A stretch of 55,996 nucleotides of DNA. Origin: Roseovarius aestuarii (lineage in GTDB: Bacteria > Pseudomonadota > Alphaproteobacteria > Rhodobacterales > Rhodobacteraceae). The DNA is taken from assembly GCA_027214255.1 (NCBI GenBank), contig JAPWHL010000025.1:1-55996 (forward strand). Direction: 5' to 3'. The notes below the pieces were generated by a model. It saw only the letters and a program-made list of their open reading frames with translations. It was not told the origin of the DNA and made no database searches. Both the position numbers and the translations under genes were made by a program. This document shows positions 17,528-25,569 of the stretch, one piece after another; position 1 is the first letter of the stretch; each line of letters starts with the position of its first letter.

Positions 17528-19783
17528 TCACTCGACCTTGCAGGCGGCCAACGCGGCCATGTTCACAATGTCATTAGCGGTCGACGTGGTCGAACAAATC
17601 TGGATCGACTTATCAACACCCGACAGGATTGGACCAATCACAATCGCCCCTGCCATTTCCTGCATCAATTTGACCGAGATCGAGGCCGAATGCCGTGCAG
17701 GCACCACCAGAATGTTTGCCGGACCGGTCAGGCGCTGGAACGGGTAGGCTTCTTGCGCGGTCACGTTCAGGGCAACATCAACGGTCATTTCACCTTCGTA
17801 TTCGAAATCGACGCCGCGCGCCTCCAGAACCTTGGGGGCCTGATACATCTTTTCCGCCCGCTCGGACACGGGATAGCCGAAGGTTGAAAAGCTGACAAAG
17901 GCCACGCGCGGCTCTAGACCCAGATGACGTGCCACCGCAGCAGAGCGTTCGGCGATAGTGGCCAGATCTTCTTGGTCAGGCCATTCATGCACCAAGGTGT
18001 CGGAAATCAAAACGATCCGCCCCTTGAGCATCACCGCCGTAACACCGACCACGCCATGTTCAGCATCCGCATCAAAGACGTGGTTGATCAATTCCAACAC
18101 ATGCGCGGATTTGCGCGTGGCACCCGTCACCAGACCGTCGCCATGTCCGTGCGCCAACATCAGCGCGGCAAAGACATGTCGGTCATGCGCCGCCAGACGG
18201 TGTGCATCCTGCCTGTCATGTCCTTTGCGCTGAAGTCGCTGATACAGAAAATCGCGATACTCATCAAAGTGGGGGGAATTGGCCGCGTTCACGACCTCCA
18301 GTTCGGCCACGGCATCTGCCATTCCGATGGCTTGCAACTTGGCCTCGACGTCGCTTTGACGACCGACAACAAGAGCAGCCCCCATACCGGCGCGTTGGTA
18401 CTGGACAGCCGCGCGCAAAACACGAGGGTCGTCGCCCTCAGCAAAAATCATCCGCGCCTGCGCCGCGCGCGCGCGCGAGTTGATCGAGCGCATGATGCTG
18501 GCCGTTGGATCCATGCGGGATTTCAGCGACGCTTCATAGGCCTCCATATCCACAATAGGGCGCCGCGCAGCGCCGGTATCCATGCACGCGCGTGCCACAG
18601 CAGGCGGGATCGTATAGATCAGACGCGGATCGAACGGTGTGGGTATGATGTAGTCGCGTCCAAAGGTCAGCTTGCGACCATAGGCCATGTCCACCTCATC
18701 AGGCACATCCTCGCGTGCCAAAGCGGCAAGCGCTTGGGCGCAAGCGATCTTCATTTCATCATTGATCGCACGGGCCTGCACGTCTAGCGCGCCACGGAAC
18801 AGATAGGGAAAACCAAGAACGTTGTTGACCTGATTGGGATAGTCACTGCGCCCGGTGGCGACGATCGCGTCTTCCCGCACGGCATGGGCCTCTTCCGGGG
18901 TAATTTCGGGATCCGGGTTTGCCATTGCAAAAATGACCGGATCAGGTGCCATAGAAGCGACCATTTCCTGTGTCACCGCGCCCTTGGCCGAGACGCCCAA
19001 AAACACGTCGCAATCTTTCATCGCGTCATCCAGCGTTCGTAAATCTGTGCGCACGGCATGGGCCGATTTCCACTGGTTCATGCCCTCGGTGCGGCCTTGG
19101 TAGATCACTCCCTTGGTGTCACACATAATGCAGTTTTCGTTACGTGCACCCATTGCTTTAAGCAATTCCAGACAAGCAATGCCCGCAGCACCTGCGCCAT
19201 TCAGAACGATGCGCACATCCTCGATCTTTTTGCCCGACAGGTGTAGCGCGTTCAGTAGACCTGCGGCGCAGATCACGGCCGTTCCATGCTGATCATCGTG
19301 AAAGACTGGAATGTCCATTTCCTCTTTGAGGCGTTGTTCGATGATAAAGCATTCCGGCGCCTTGATATCTTCCAGATTGATCCCGCCGAAAGTAGGCCCC
19401 ATCAGGCGCACGGCATTGCAGAATGCGTCGGGATCTTCTGTGTCCAACTCAATATCGATGCTGTTAACGTCCGCAAAGCGTTTGAACAGGACCGATTTGC
19501 CCTCCATCACCGGCTTGGAGCCCAGCGCCCCCAGATTACCCAGACCCAGCACCGCCGTCCCGTTCGAAATCACAGCGACCAGATTGCCCTTGTTGGTATA
19601 ATCATATGCCAGTTCGGGATTATCGGCGATGGCCAGACAGGGCACGGCCACACCGGGCGAGTAGGCCAGACTAAGGTCGCGCTGTGTGGTCATCGGAACC
19701 GTCGCAGTGATCTCAAACTTTCCGGGTGTTGGCTCAAGATGAAAAGCAAGCGCTTCTTCTGGGGTGAATTTAGGGTTCGACAT
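17528..19783 (-). CDS. maeB: NADP-dependent malic enzyme with C-terminal phosphotransacetylase-like domain
   Basis: The 751-residue protein decarboxylates malate to pyruvate with NADP reduction. Residues 1 to about 160 form the malic domain (LAYSPGVAVPCLAI, YTNKGNLVAVISNGTAVLGLGNLG). Residues about 160-400 form the NAD(P) domain (IVLNGAGAAGIACLELL). Residues about 430-751 are the phosphotransacetylase-like domain typical of proteobacterial MaeB, which is regulatory rather than catalytic. ILVVPARHSASISVKLMQEMAGA near the end is the PTA hallmark. It supplies pyruvate and NADPH in gluconeogenic growth. It lies 165 bases downstream of regA on the same strand. Confidence 0.95.
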   Translation of the reverse strand: MSNPKFTPEEALAFHLEPTPGKFEITATVPMTTQRDLSLAYSPGVAVPCLAIADNPELAYDYTNKGNLVAVISNGTAVLGLGNLGALGSKPVMEGKSVLFKRFADVNSIDIELDTEDPDAFCNAVRLMGPTFGGINLEDIKAPECFIIEQRLKEEMDIPVFHDDQHGTAVICAAGLLNALHLSGKKIEDVRIVLNGAGAAGIACLELLKAMGARNENCIMCDTKGVIYQGRTEGMNQWKSAHAVRTDLRTLDDAMKDCDVFLGVSAKGAVTQEMVASMAPDPVIFAMANPDPEITPEEAHAVREDAIVATGRSDYPNQVNNVLGFPYLFRGALDVQARAINDEMKIACAQALAALAREDVPDEVDMAYGRKLTFGRDYIIPTPFDPRLIYTIPPAVARACMDTGAARRPIVDMEAYEASLKSRMDPTASIMRSINSRARAAQARMIFAEGDDPRVLRAAVQYQRAGMGAALVVGRQSDVEAKLQAIGMADAVAELEVVNAANSPHFDEYRDFLYQRLQRKGHDRQDAHRLAAHDRHVFAALMLAHGHGDGLVTGATRKSAHVLELINHVFDADAEHGVVGVTAVMLKGRIVLISDTLVHEWPDQEDLATIAERSAAVARHLGLEPRVAFVSFSTFGYPVSERAEKMYQAPKVLEARGVDFEYEGEMTVDVALNVTAQEAYPFQRLTGPANILVVPARHSASISVKLMQEMAGAIVIGPILSGVDKSIQICSTTSTANDIVNMAALAACKVE

Positions 19784-19948
19784 GTGGGTTTTCCGCGTTG
19801 TTTGCGACAGTCATCGCATATTGGGATGGGGCGTTCCAGCCTCAGTCATAATGGAGTGGGTTAATGGCCCCGTGTCCAATCAAGGGTCACAACGTCTCTG
19901 CGCCGCTCGTCTTTGGCCTGACTTTGGCCTCACGCCGAAGAAGCGCCG

Positions 19949-20500
19949 TTAACGAGGAGAGCGTTTGGCAAGGATGCGTTGCAACGTCCGGCGGTGCATG
20001 TTCAGACGTCGCGCGGTTTCGGACACGTTGCGATCACACAGTTCATAAACACGCTGAATATGTTCCCAACGCACGCGGTCCGCGCTCATCGGGTTTTCGG
20101 GCGGCGGCGGCAGGCTGTCCCCACTTGCCAGCAGAGCATTGGTGATGTCGTTGGCGTCAGCGGGTTTGGAAAGATAATCGGTGGCCCCGATCTTGACTGC
20201 AGCAACCGCAGTAGCGATAGCGCCATAGCCCGTCAGCACGACGATGCGGGCCTCGGGGCGCTTTGCGCGGATCACTTCAACCACATCCAAACCGTTGCCA
20301 TCCTCCAGCCTCAGATCACACACCGCATAAGCCGGAGGGCGGGCCGTGGCAATCGCGCGGCCTTCGGCAACAGAGCCGGCTGTTTCTACTTCAAAACCAC
20401 GTTTTTCCATTGCCTTGGCCAACCGGCGCAAAAACGGTTCATCATCATCCAGCAAAAGCAGTGATTTATCTGCGCCTAGGTCCAGCGTGGTTTCAGGCAT
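19949..20500 (-). CDS. regA: Redox response regulator RegA/PrrA/ActR
   Basis: The 183-residue response regulator has a receiver domain (acidic pocket DDDE at 18-21, phospho-acceptor Asp62 in AVCDLRLED, conserved T90 and K107 regions), a short four-proline linker (PPPPEN) and a C-terminal Fis-type helix-turn-helix (VSETARRLNMHRRTLQRIL). This length, linker and helix are diagnostic of RegA/PrrA/ActR, the global regulator that switches respiration, carbon fixation and related functions in response to redox state. It is co-directional with senC, 70 bases downstream, and faces regB divergently, the arrangement known from Rhodobacter. Confidence 0.96.
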   Translation of the reverse strand: MPETTLDLGADKSLLLLDDDEPFLRRLAKAMEKRGFEVETAGSVAEGRAIATARPPAYAVCDLRLEDGNGLDVVEVIRAKRPEARIVVLTGYGAIATAVAAVKIGATDYLSKPADANDITNALLASGDSLPPPPENPMSADRVRWEHIQRVYELCDRNVSETARRLNMHRRTLQRILAKRSPR

Positions 20501-20570
20501 GAGTCCGCGTCCAATTCTTCAGGGTCTATCAAATCTTCTAGACCTCGCGAGGGGGGTGCGTCAAACCGCG

Positions 20571-21227
20571 TTACGATCCGGCTTCGACAAAGCACTGAAC
20601 ACTGTCTGCCATTGCCTCGGCACTGACGTCGCGACGGTAGAATTCGACAAAGCCCTGTTCCGGCAGGGTAAGATAGCTAAATGTCGAGTGATCGACCAGA
20701 TAGTAATCCTCGTCACCATCTTCGGGTTTTTGCGCATTGTAATAGGTGCGATAGGCCATGCTGGCTGCCTTGACCTGCTCGGGTGAACCCGTCAGGCCCA
20801 CCATCCGTGGATGCATGTAATCGGTGTACTCTGCCAAAACCTCGGGCGTGTCGCGGGCAGGGTCGATCGAGATAAACACCGGTTGCACGTTAATTCCCCG
20901 GCTCTCCAGAATTTCAACAGATTCAGCATTTCGCGCGGCATCCACCGGGCAAATATCCGGGCAAAACGTGTATCCAAAATAGATCAACGACGGTTCTTTC
21001 AGCACCTCAGCACTGGTGACAGTCCGACCGGTTTCATCAACCAGCGTAAAGTCCCCTCCGATGGCCCCTGCCCCACCTGCCACGGCACCGTTACGGCACT
21101 GGGCAAACACATCATCGTCACCACGAAACGCTTTAAGTAAATCACTGAAAATACCAGCTTGGGCGAAACTCACGCCCATCAAGGCGATCACAGATACGGT
21201 GGCGGCAATGGCAAATGTTCGGGTCAT
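20571..21227 (-). CDS. senC: SCO1/SenC/PrrC copper-binding thioredoxin-fold protein
   Basis: The 218-residue protein has an N-terminal signal or anchor helix (residues 4-24) and a periplasmic thioredoxin-like domain. The copper-ligand motif is FCPDICP with Cys89 and Cys93, and the third ligand is His180 in VDHSTFSYL. SCO proteins deliver copper to the CuA or CuB centre of cytochrome oxidases. In Rhodobacter relatives SenC/PrrC also affects signalling through RegB. The segment FAQCRNGAVAGG between anchor and domain holds an additional cysteine. The gene is first in a senC-regA unit. Confidence 0.94.
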   Translation of the reverse strand: MTRTFAIAATVSVIALMGVSFAQAGIFSDLLKAFRGDDDVFAQCRNGAVAGGAGAIGGDFTLVDETGRTVTSAEVLKEPSLIYFGYTFCPDICPVDAARNAESVEILESRGINVQPVFISIDPARDTPEVLAEYTDYMHPRMVGLTGSPEQVKAASMAYRTYYNAQKPEDGDEDYYLVDHSTFSYLTLPEQGFVEFYRRDVSAEAMADSVQCFVEAGS

Positions 21228-21268
21228 TTCAGGTTCCGGTCATTGGAAAGAGGTTTGGACATCGGTCG

Positions 21269-21318
21269 TTTCGTCCTACACATCTAATAGATACCCAAAG
21301 ATGCACAACAGGACGAAA
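21269..21318. repeat. Nine-base inverted repeat between senC and regB
   Basis: TTTCGTCCT at 21269-21277 is matched exactly by AGGACGAAA at 21310-21318 within the 99-base divergent intergenic region. The right arm ends 8 bases before the regB ATG. It could be an operator for a dimeric regulator or a leader hairpin of regB. Confidence 0.5.
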
Positions 21319-21326
21319 TCACGCAG

Positions 21327-22709
21327 ATGCCCGAAAGTTCATCAATCCGGATCGAATCCCCTATCGGGGGGTCATGGATTCGCCTGCGCACGTTGATCGC
21401 TTTGCGATGGTGGGCTGTCATTGGTCAGGTCACTGCGATGAATGTGGCCCAAAGGGTTTATGATCTGAACCTTGAAATTGGGCTGTGCTATCTGGTGATC
21501 GGGGCCTCGGTGCTAGGCAATTTGATCGCGTCTATCGTCTTTCCGGCCAATAAGCGGTTGAACGAAACTGAAAACCTGATGTTCGTGCTGTTTGATCTGC
21601 TGCAACTCGGGTTGATGCTGTATCTGACCGGAGGACTGAACAACCCCTTTTCGGTTTTGATTGTTGGCCCGGTTATCGTATCCGCGGCCTCCCTTTCGGC
21701 CCGGTCAACCGTGTTCCTAGGGCTGGCTGCCATTGGGATTGTATCGGTGCTGCTGGCGTTTCATTTGCCTTTGCGCACGGAGCAGGGCTTTGTCATGCGC
21801 ATGCCTCAGGTCTTTTTGTTCGGGAACTGGGTCGCGATTGTGATTGGCGTGGTCTTTCTGGGGGTCTATTCGCGCTGGATCGTTTCGGAAATGCAAGGCA
21901 TGTCTGACGCGCTGCAAGCCACCCAAATGGCGCTGGCGCGTGAACAAAAGCTGACCGACTTGGGTGGCGTCGTCGCGGCAGCAGCGCATGAATTGGGCAC
22001 ACCTCTGGCCACCATAAAGCTAACCAGTTCGGAACTGGCCGAAGACCTGCCGATTGACAGCGATCAGCGCGAGGACGCTCTGCTTATTCGCGCGCAGGCA
22101 GACCGGTGCCGTGACATCTTGCGATCCATGGGACGGGCCGGCAAGGAGGACCTGCATTTGCGCAACGCGCCACTGTCTGCCGTTATTGAAGAGGCGGCCG
22201 AGCCACATTTGCAACGTGGCAAACAGATCCTATTTGATCATGGTACAGACTCGGGCATTGCCATGGACCAACCCGTCGTTTTGCGCAGCGCCGAGGTGAT
22301 TCACGGATTGCGCAATCTGATCCAAAACGCAGTTGATTTCACCCGCGATACTGTCTGGATCGAAAGCAATTGGACAGAACGGACAATCACCCTTCGAATT
22401 ATGGATAACGGCCCCGGCTATCCCAGCCATCTTTTAGGGCGCATTGGGGATCCACTGATGCGGCGGCGTGGCGGTGGCAGCGACCCCCAGCGTCCCGAGT
22501 ACGAGGGTATGGGCCTCGGCCTGTTCATCGCCAAGACATTGCTAGAACGGTCAGGTGCCCGCCTGAATTTTGCCAATGGAACCGACTCGTTTCGTCACGA
22601 CTCTGTTTTGTCCGACCGCACCGGTGCCTTTGTCGAAGTGGTTTGGCCGCGAGACAAACTGGAGACGAAAGAGGGCGACATCGGTCTGAACAGGCCCTTC
22701 GACGCCTGA
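21327..22709 (+). CDS. regB: Redox sensor histidine kinase RegB/PrrB/ActS
   Basis: The 460-residue membrane kinase has about six helices in residues 25-185 and a cytosolic kinase domain. The quinone-binding heptapeptide GGLNNPF is at residues 102-108. The H-box is AAAHELGTPLATIK with phospho-acceptor His221. The redox-active cysteine of the family is present at Cys261 in ADRCRDIL. The ATP-binding N and G boxes are LIQNAVDFT, DNGPGYP and GMGLGLFIAKTLL. All known sensory residues are kept, so it should control RegA phosphorylation by quinone state and cysteine oxidation. It is transcribed divergently from senC-regA across 99 bases. Confidence 0.96.
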   Translation: MPESSSIRIESPIGGSWIRLRTLIALRWWAVIGQVTAMNVAQRVYDLNLEIGLCYLVIGASVLGNLIASIVFPANKRLNETENLMFVLFDLLQLGLMLYLTGGLNNPFSVLIVGPVIVSAASLSARSTVFLGLAAIGIVSVLLAFHLPLRTEQGFVMRMPQVFLFGNWVAIVIGVVFLGVYSRWIVSEMQGMSDALQATQMALAREQKLTDLGGVVAAAAHELGTPLATIKLTSSELAEDLPIDSDQREDALLIRAQADRCRDILRSMGRAGKEDLHLRNAPLSAVIEEAAEPHLQRGKQILFDHGTDSGIAMDQPVVLRSAEVIHGLRNLIQNAVDFTRDTVWIESNWTERTITLRIMDNGPGYPSHLLGRIGDPLMRRRGGGSDPQRPEYEGMGLGLFIAKTLLERSGARLNFANGTDSFRHDSVLSDRTGAFVEVVWPRDKLETKEGDIGLNRPFDA

Positions 22710-22751
22710 TAAGTGCACCGCAAAGAAACACCCTTACGGCAGCCCGTGTAT

Positions 22752-22783
22752 TTAAACAGCTGTTAAGTTAACTGGGCATTAAC
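22752..22783. promoter_or_regulatory. Two tandem CtrA-type boxes (TTAA-N7-TTAA)
   Basis: TTAA at 22752-22755 and 22763-22766 form one exact TTAA-N7-TTAA site. TTAA at 22768-22771 and TTAAC at 22779-22783 form a second that matches the full CtrA consensus TTAA-N7-TTAAC. The two are offset by 16 bases and lie 53-84 bases before the PAS gene start. CtrA is the cell-cycle and motility regulator of alphaproteobacteria. Confidence 0.65.
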
Positions 22784-22835
22784 CCAAGTTACCCCACCCT
22801 TCATCACGATTCTGTGGACAGCAAGGGCGGGCAGC

Positions 22836-24356
22836 ATGACTCTCACGACGGTGGTTTTCTGGCTGGGATTGGGCATACTGGCATCTGTAATCTCGTTTGG
22901 TATGCTGTGGTTGATGGGAATGCTCTTGCCGTCTGAACGCCCGGCAAACGTGGTTACACCCCAATCCAGTGGAATCAGTGCCTTTCTGTTTAAAGATGAA
23001 CTGTTGTTCGATCACGACTCTGGCGCACTTCCTCAAACTACAAAGGCGGATACAGCGTTGGCTTGGCCCGATCTGCTGGAGTGGCTATCCGGACGGTTCG
23101 CTGGACTACCCCGACACCTTGACGATCTAGCCGTTGGTCAACCGGCTTTGGCCTTGCCCCGCGATTCGACAGACACGGCGCAGGTTCAGCTTTTGCGTAC
23201 TGAGCACAGTACCCGCGTTGTTCTCTCGGACCCGCCGCACGCCTGCCCTGCCATGCGCCACGCAATGCTGGTGGCGCAAACAAAGCTGGAGCAGATGACC
23301 AATGCATTTCAAACCGCACCCTATCCGATCTGGACATCCTCAGCGGACGGCACGACCCTTTGGCAAAATGCGGCATGCACAGACGCATTTGACGCCGATG
23401 TGTTGAACGCACACAGCCCCACACCAGACCCCGGAGAGGTCAACACGATCCGCTTTTCTATTCCGCAGCCGAACCATCCTGATCCCCGGTGGTTTGAGGT
23501 GCATTCAACCCCACAACACGGCAAGGTCATCCACCACGCAACCGACATCACCAAAATCCTGCGCGCTGAATCCGCTCAGAAGGTGTTTGTTCAGACCCTG
23601 ACCAAGACATTCGCTTATCTGACCATCGGTCTAGCTGTGTTTGATCGAAACCGGCAACTGGCCCTGTTTAATCCCGCCCTTGTCGATCTGACCGGGCTGC
23701 CCGCTGAATTTCTAAGCGCGCAACCTGATCTGATGGGGTTCTTTGATAGTTTGCGTAATCGTCAGGTCATGCCCGAACCACGTAGCTATGCGTCGTGGCG
23801 CGCACAAATTACCGAAGTCATAGAATCCGCGCAGGGCGGTCTGTATCAAGAAACGTGGTCCCTGCCCAATGATGTGACATATCGCGTGACCGGACGACCT
23901 CATCCTGACGGAGCGGTGGCCTTTTTGTTCGAAGATATCTCGGCCGAGGTTATGTTGGCGCGCCGTTATCGCTTGCAATTGGACATCCGCCAATCGGTGC
24001 TGGATTGCCTGCCCGAAGTTGTGATGGTTATAGGCCAAAACAATGTGCTGTCCTTTTGCAATACCGCCGCGACCTCTCTTTTGGGCATAGATCCAGACAG
24101 CAAATTTGCAGACATGACACTAACAGATATCATGGCGTCCTGTCATGCGGCCCTGCCCAACCGGCCCGTCTGGAGCGAGGTTGAGGCCCGTCTGCGAGAC
24201 CACACACCTGAAAAAGCCATGGGCAAACAGCTGGAAATTGCTCCGGGTCGCGCCCTGAGCTACCGAATTCAGGCGCTGCCCGGAGGGGCAAGAATGCTGA
24301 TGCTGCGCTGCATAACTGACGTTACTCCGGCCCATACCCATCTCGTCGCGGGTTAA
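22836..24356 (+). CDS. Membrane-anchored multi-PAS protein without kinase domain (DivL-like candidate)
   Basis: The 506-residue protein has one N-terminal membrane span (residues about 6-30), a linker, and three PAS-like segments at roughly 150-245, 255-365 (LTIGLAVFDRNRQLALFNPALVDLTGLP) and 380-460 (LDCLPEVVMVIGQNNVLSFCNTAA). There is no H-box and no ATP-binding N or G box, so it cannot be a conventional histidine kinase. From memory, rhodobacterial DivL, a PAS regulator in the CckA-ChpT-CtrA phosphorelay, is encoded close to regB/regA. Position and the CtrA boxes upstream fit that identity, but I cannot confirm it. The plain call is a PAS-domain sensor protein. Confidence 0.7.
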   Translation: MTLTTVVFWLGLGILASVISFGMLWLMGMLLPSERPANVVTPQSSGISAFLFKDELLFDHDSGALPQTTKADTALAWPDLLEWLSGRFAGLPRHLDDLAVGQPALALPRDSTDTAQVQLLRTEHSTRVVLSDPPHACPAMRHAMLVAQTKLEQMTNAFQTAPYPIWTSSADGTTLWQNAACTDAFDADVLNAHSPTPDPGEVNTIRFSIPQPNHPDPRWFEVHSTPQHGKVIHHATDITKILRAESAQKVFVQTLTKTFAYLTIGLAVFDRNRQLALFNPALVDLTGLPAEFLSAQPDLMGFFDSLRNRQVMPEPRSYASWRAQITEVIESAQGGLYQETWSLPNDVTYRVTGRPHPDGAVAFLFEDISAEVMLARRYRLQLDIRQSVLDCLPEVVMVIGQNNVLSFCNTAATSLLGIDPDSKFADMTLTDIMASCHAALPNRPVWSEVEARLRDHTPEKAMGKQLEIAPGRALSYRIQALPGGARMLMLRCITDVTPAHTHLVAG

Positions 24357-24407
24357 CAACGCACGGATCGCGGTTGCAGGCGACGGCGGCGCGTGTAGTG
24401 TCTGTGC

Positions 24408-24890
24408 ATGATTGATCCCGACACAACCCTGACCGCACGTTCTTTCGGACCTGACCAAAGCTGCACATTCGCGGCCACGCTGGCCCCCAGATTGGAGCCC
24501 GGCGATGTTGTTTTGCTGACGGGTGATATTGGTGCAGGGAAAACGCATTTTGCGCGCTGCCTAATCCAAAAATTGCTGCCTGTGCCCGAAGATGTCCCCT
24601 CGCCCACATATACGCTGGTTCAGACCTATCCGGTTCCCACCGGTGAACTATGGCACGCGGATCTGTATCGCCTGACCGATACATCAGAAGTGTTCGAATT
24701 GGGTCTGATTGATGCGTTCGCAGATTCGATTTGTCTGATAGAATGGCCCGACCGGCTAGGCGATCTGACCCCATTGAATGCGCTGCATATCACGATGGCG
24801 CAGGGGGAAAACGATGATGAGCGACTGATGGAATTTCAATGGGATCAAGGCGATTGGGCCAGAAAACTACAGGGTATTGGCCATGAGTAA
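24408..24890 (+). CDS. tsaE: tRNA t6A37 threonylcarbamoyladenosine biosynthesis ATPase
   Basis: The 160-residue P-loop protein works with TsaD and TsaB to place threonylcarbamoyl on A37 of ANN-decoding tRNAs. The Walker A motif is GDIGAGKT at residues 39-46, followed by FARCLIQKLL. SPTYTLVQTY and LWHADLYRLTD are family signatures, and LIEWPDRLG matches the Walker B-like end. The length is normal. Its stop overlaps the start of the nucleotidyltransferase gene by 8 bases, so it begins a tsaE-NTase-addB-addA operon. Confidence 0.95.
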   Translation: MIDPDTTLTARSFGPDQSCTFAATLAPRLEPGDVVLLTGDIGAGKTHFARCLIQKLLPVPEDVPSPTYTLVQTYPVPTGELWHADLYRLTDTSEVFELGLIDAFADSICLIEWPDRLGDLTPLNALHITMAQGENDDERLMEFQWDQGDWARKLQGIGHE

Positions 24891-25569
24891 CCACCCGGAC
24901 GCCGTCATGTTGTTCGCCGCTGGATTCGGCACGCGGATGGGATCACTAACTGCTGACCGCCCAAAACCTTTGATCGAGGTGGCGGGGCGGCCCTTGCTGG
25001 ATCACGCACTGGATTTAGCCAAGGATGTACCGCGCGCTGTCGTGAATGCGCATTACAAAGCGGAGCAAATCGAGGCCCATCTGGACGGGCGCAATGTTAT
25101 CCTGTCCCTCGAGTCCCCCGAGGTGCTGGATACAGGTGGCGGGCTACGTGCGGCATTGCCCTTGCTGGACAGGCCGGTGGTGTACACGATGAATACAGAT
25201 GCGGTCTGGGCCGGGCCCAACCCGCTGGACCTGTTGGCCCAAGTGTGGGACGCTGATCGCATGGACGCTTTGCTGCTGTGCCTGCCCCCCGCACAGGCAA
25301 TCGGACACGCCGGGTCGGGAGATTTCATATTGGCCCCCGACGGGCGCCTGTCGCGCGGGCCGGGCGTGATCTATTCAGGCGTACAGATTCTGCGCACTGA
25401 CACCCTTGAAGATATGCCAGAGGGCGCGTTTTCCCTTGGCCTTGTATGGGACAAGTTAGCCAACAGTGGGCGTTTGTTTGGCTGCACCTATCCCGGCACG
25501 TGGTGCGATGTCGGCCATCCAGCCGGAATCACCTTGGCCGAAGAGATGCTGGGCCGCGCTGATGTTTGA
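24883..25569 (+). CDS. Sugar-phosphate nucleotidyltransferase (MurU-like)
   Basis: About 228 residues from the ATG at 24883. A TTG at 24877 is a weaker alternative. MLFAAGFGTRMGSLTADRPKPLIEV is the nucleotide-binding GxGTRM loop and the PKP motif of the NTP-transferase family, and NTDAVW is the metal-binding aspartate region. The size and neighbourhood fit N-acetylmuramate 1-phosphate uridylyltransferase of the peptidoglycan recycling route. In many alphaproteobacteria such a gene sits after tsaE and an aminoglycoside phosphotransferase-like kinase gene (amgK). No kinase gene is present here, so the substrate is not certain. Confidence 0.85.
   Translation: MSNHPDAVMLFAAGFGTRMGSLTADRPKPLIEVAGRPLLDHALDLAKDVPRAVVNAHYKAEQIEAHLDGRNVILSLESPEVLDTGGGLRAALPLLDRPVVYTMNTDAVWAGPNPLDLLAQVWDADRMDALLLCLPPAQAIGHAGSGDFILAPDGRLSRGPGVIYSGVQILRTDTLEDMPEGAFSLGLVWDKLANSGRLFGCTYPGTWCDVGHPAGITLAEEMLGRADV

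Noticed and set aside
17924..18787. 287-residue forward open frame opposite maeB
   Set aside because: It lies wholly within the well-supported maeB, has basic, low-complexity composition and no family-like motif, and is a typical shadow of a high-GC gene.
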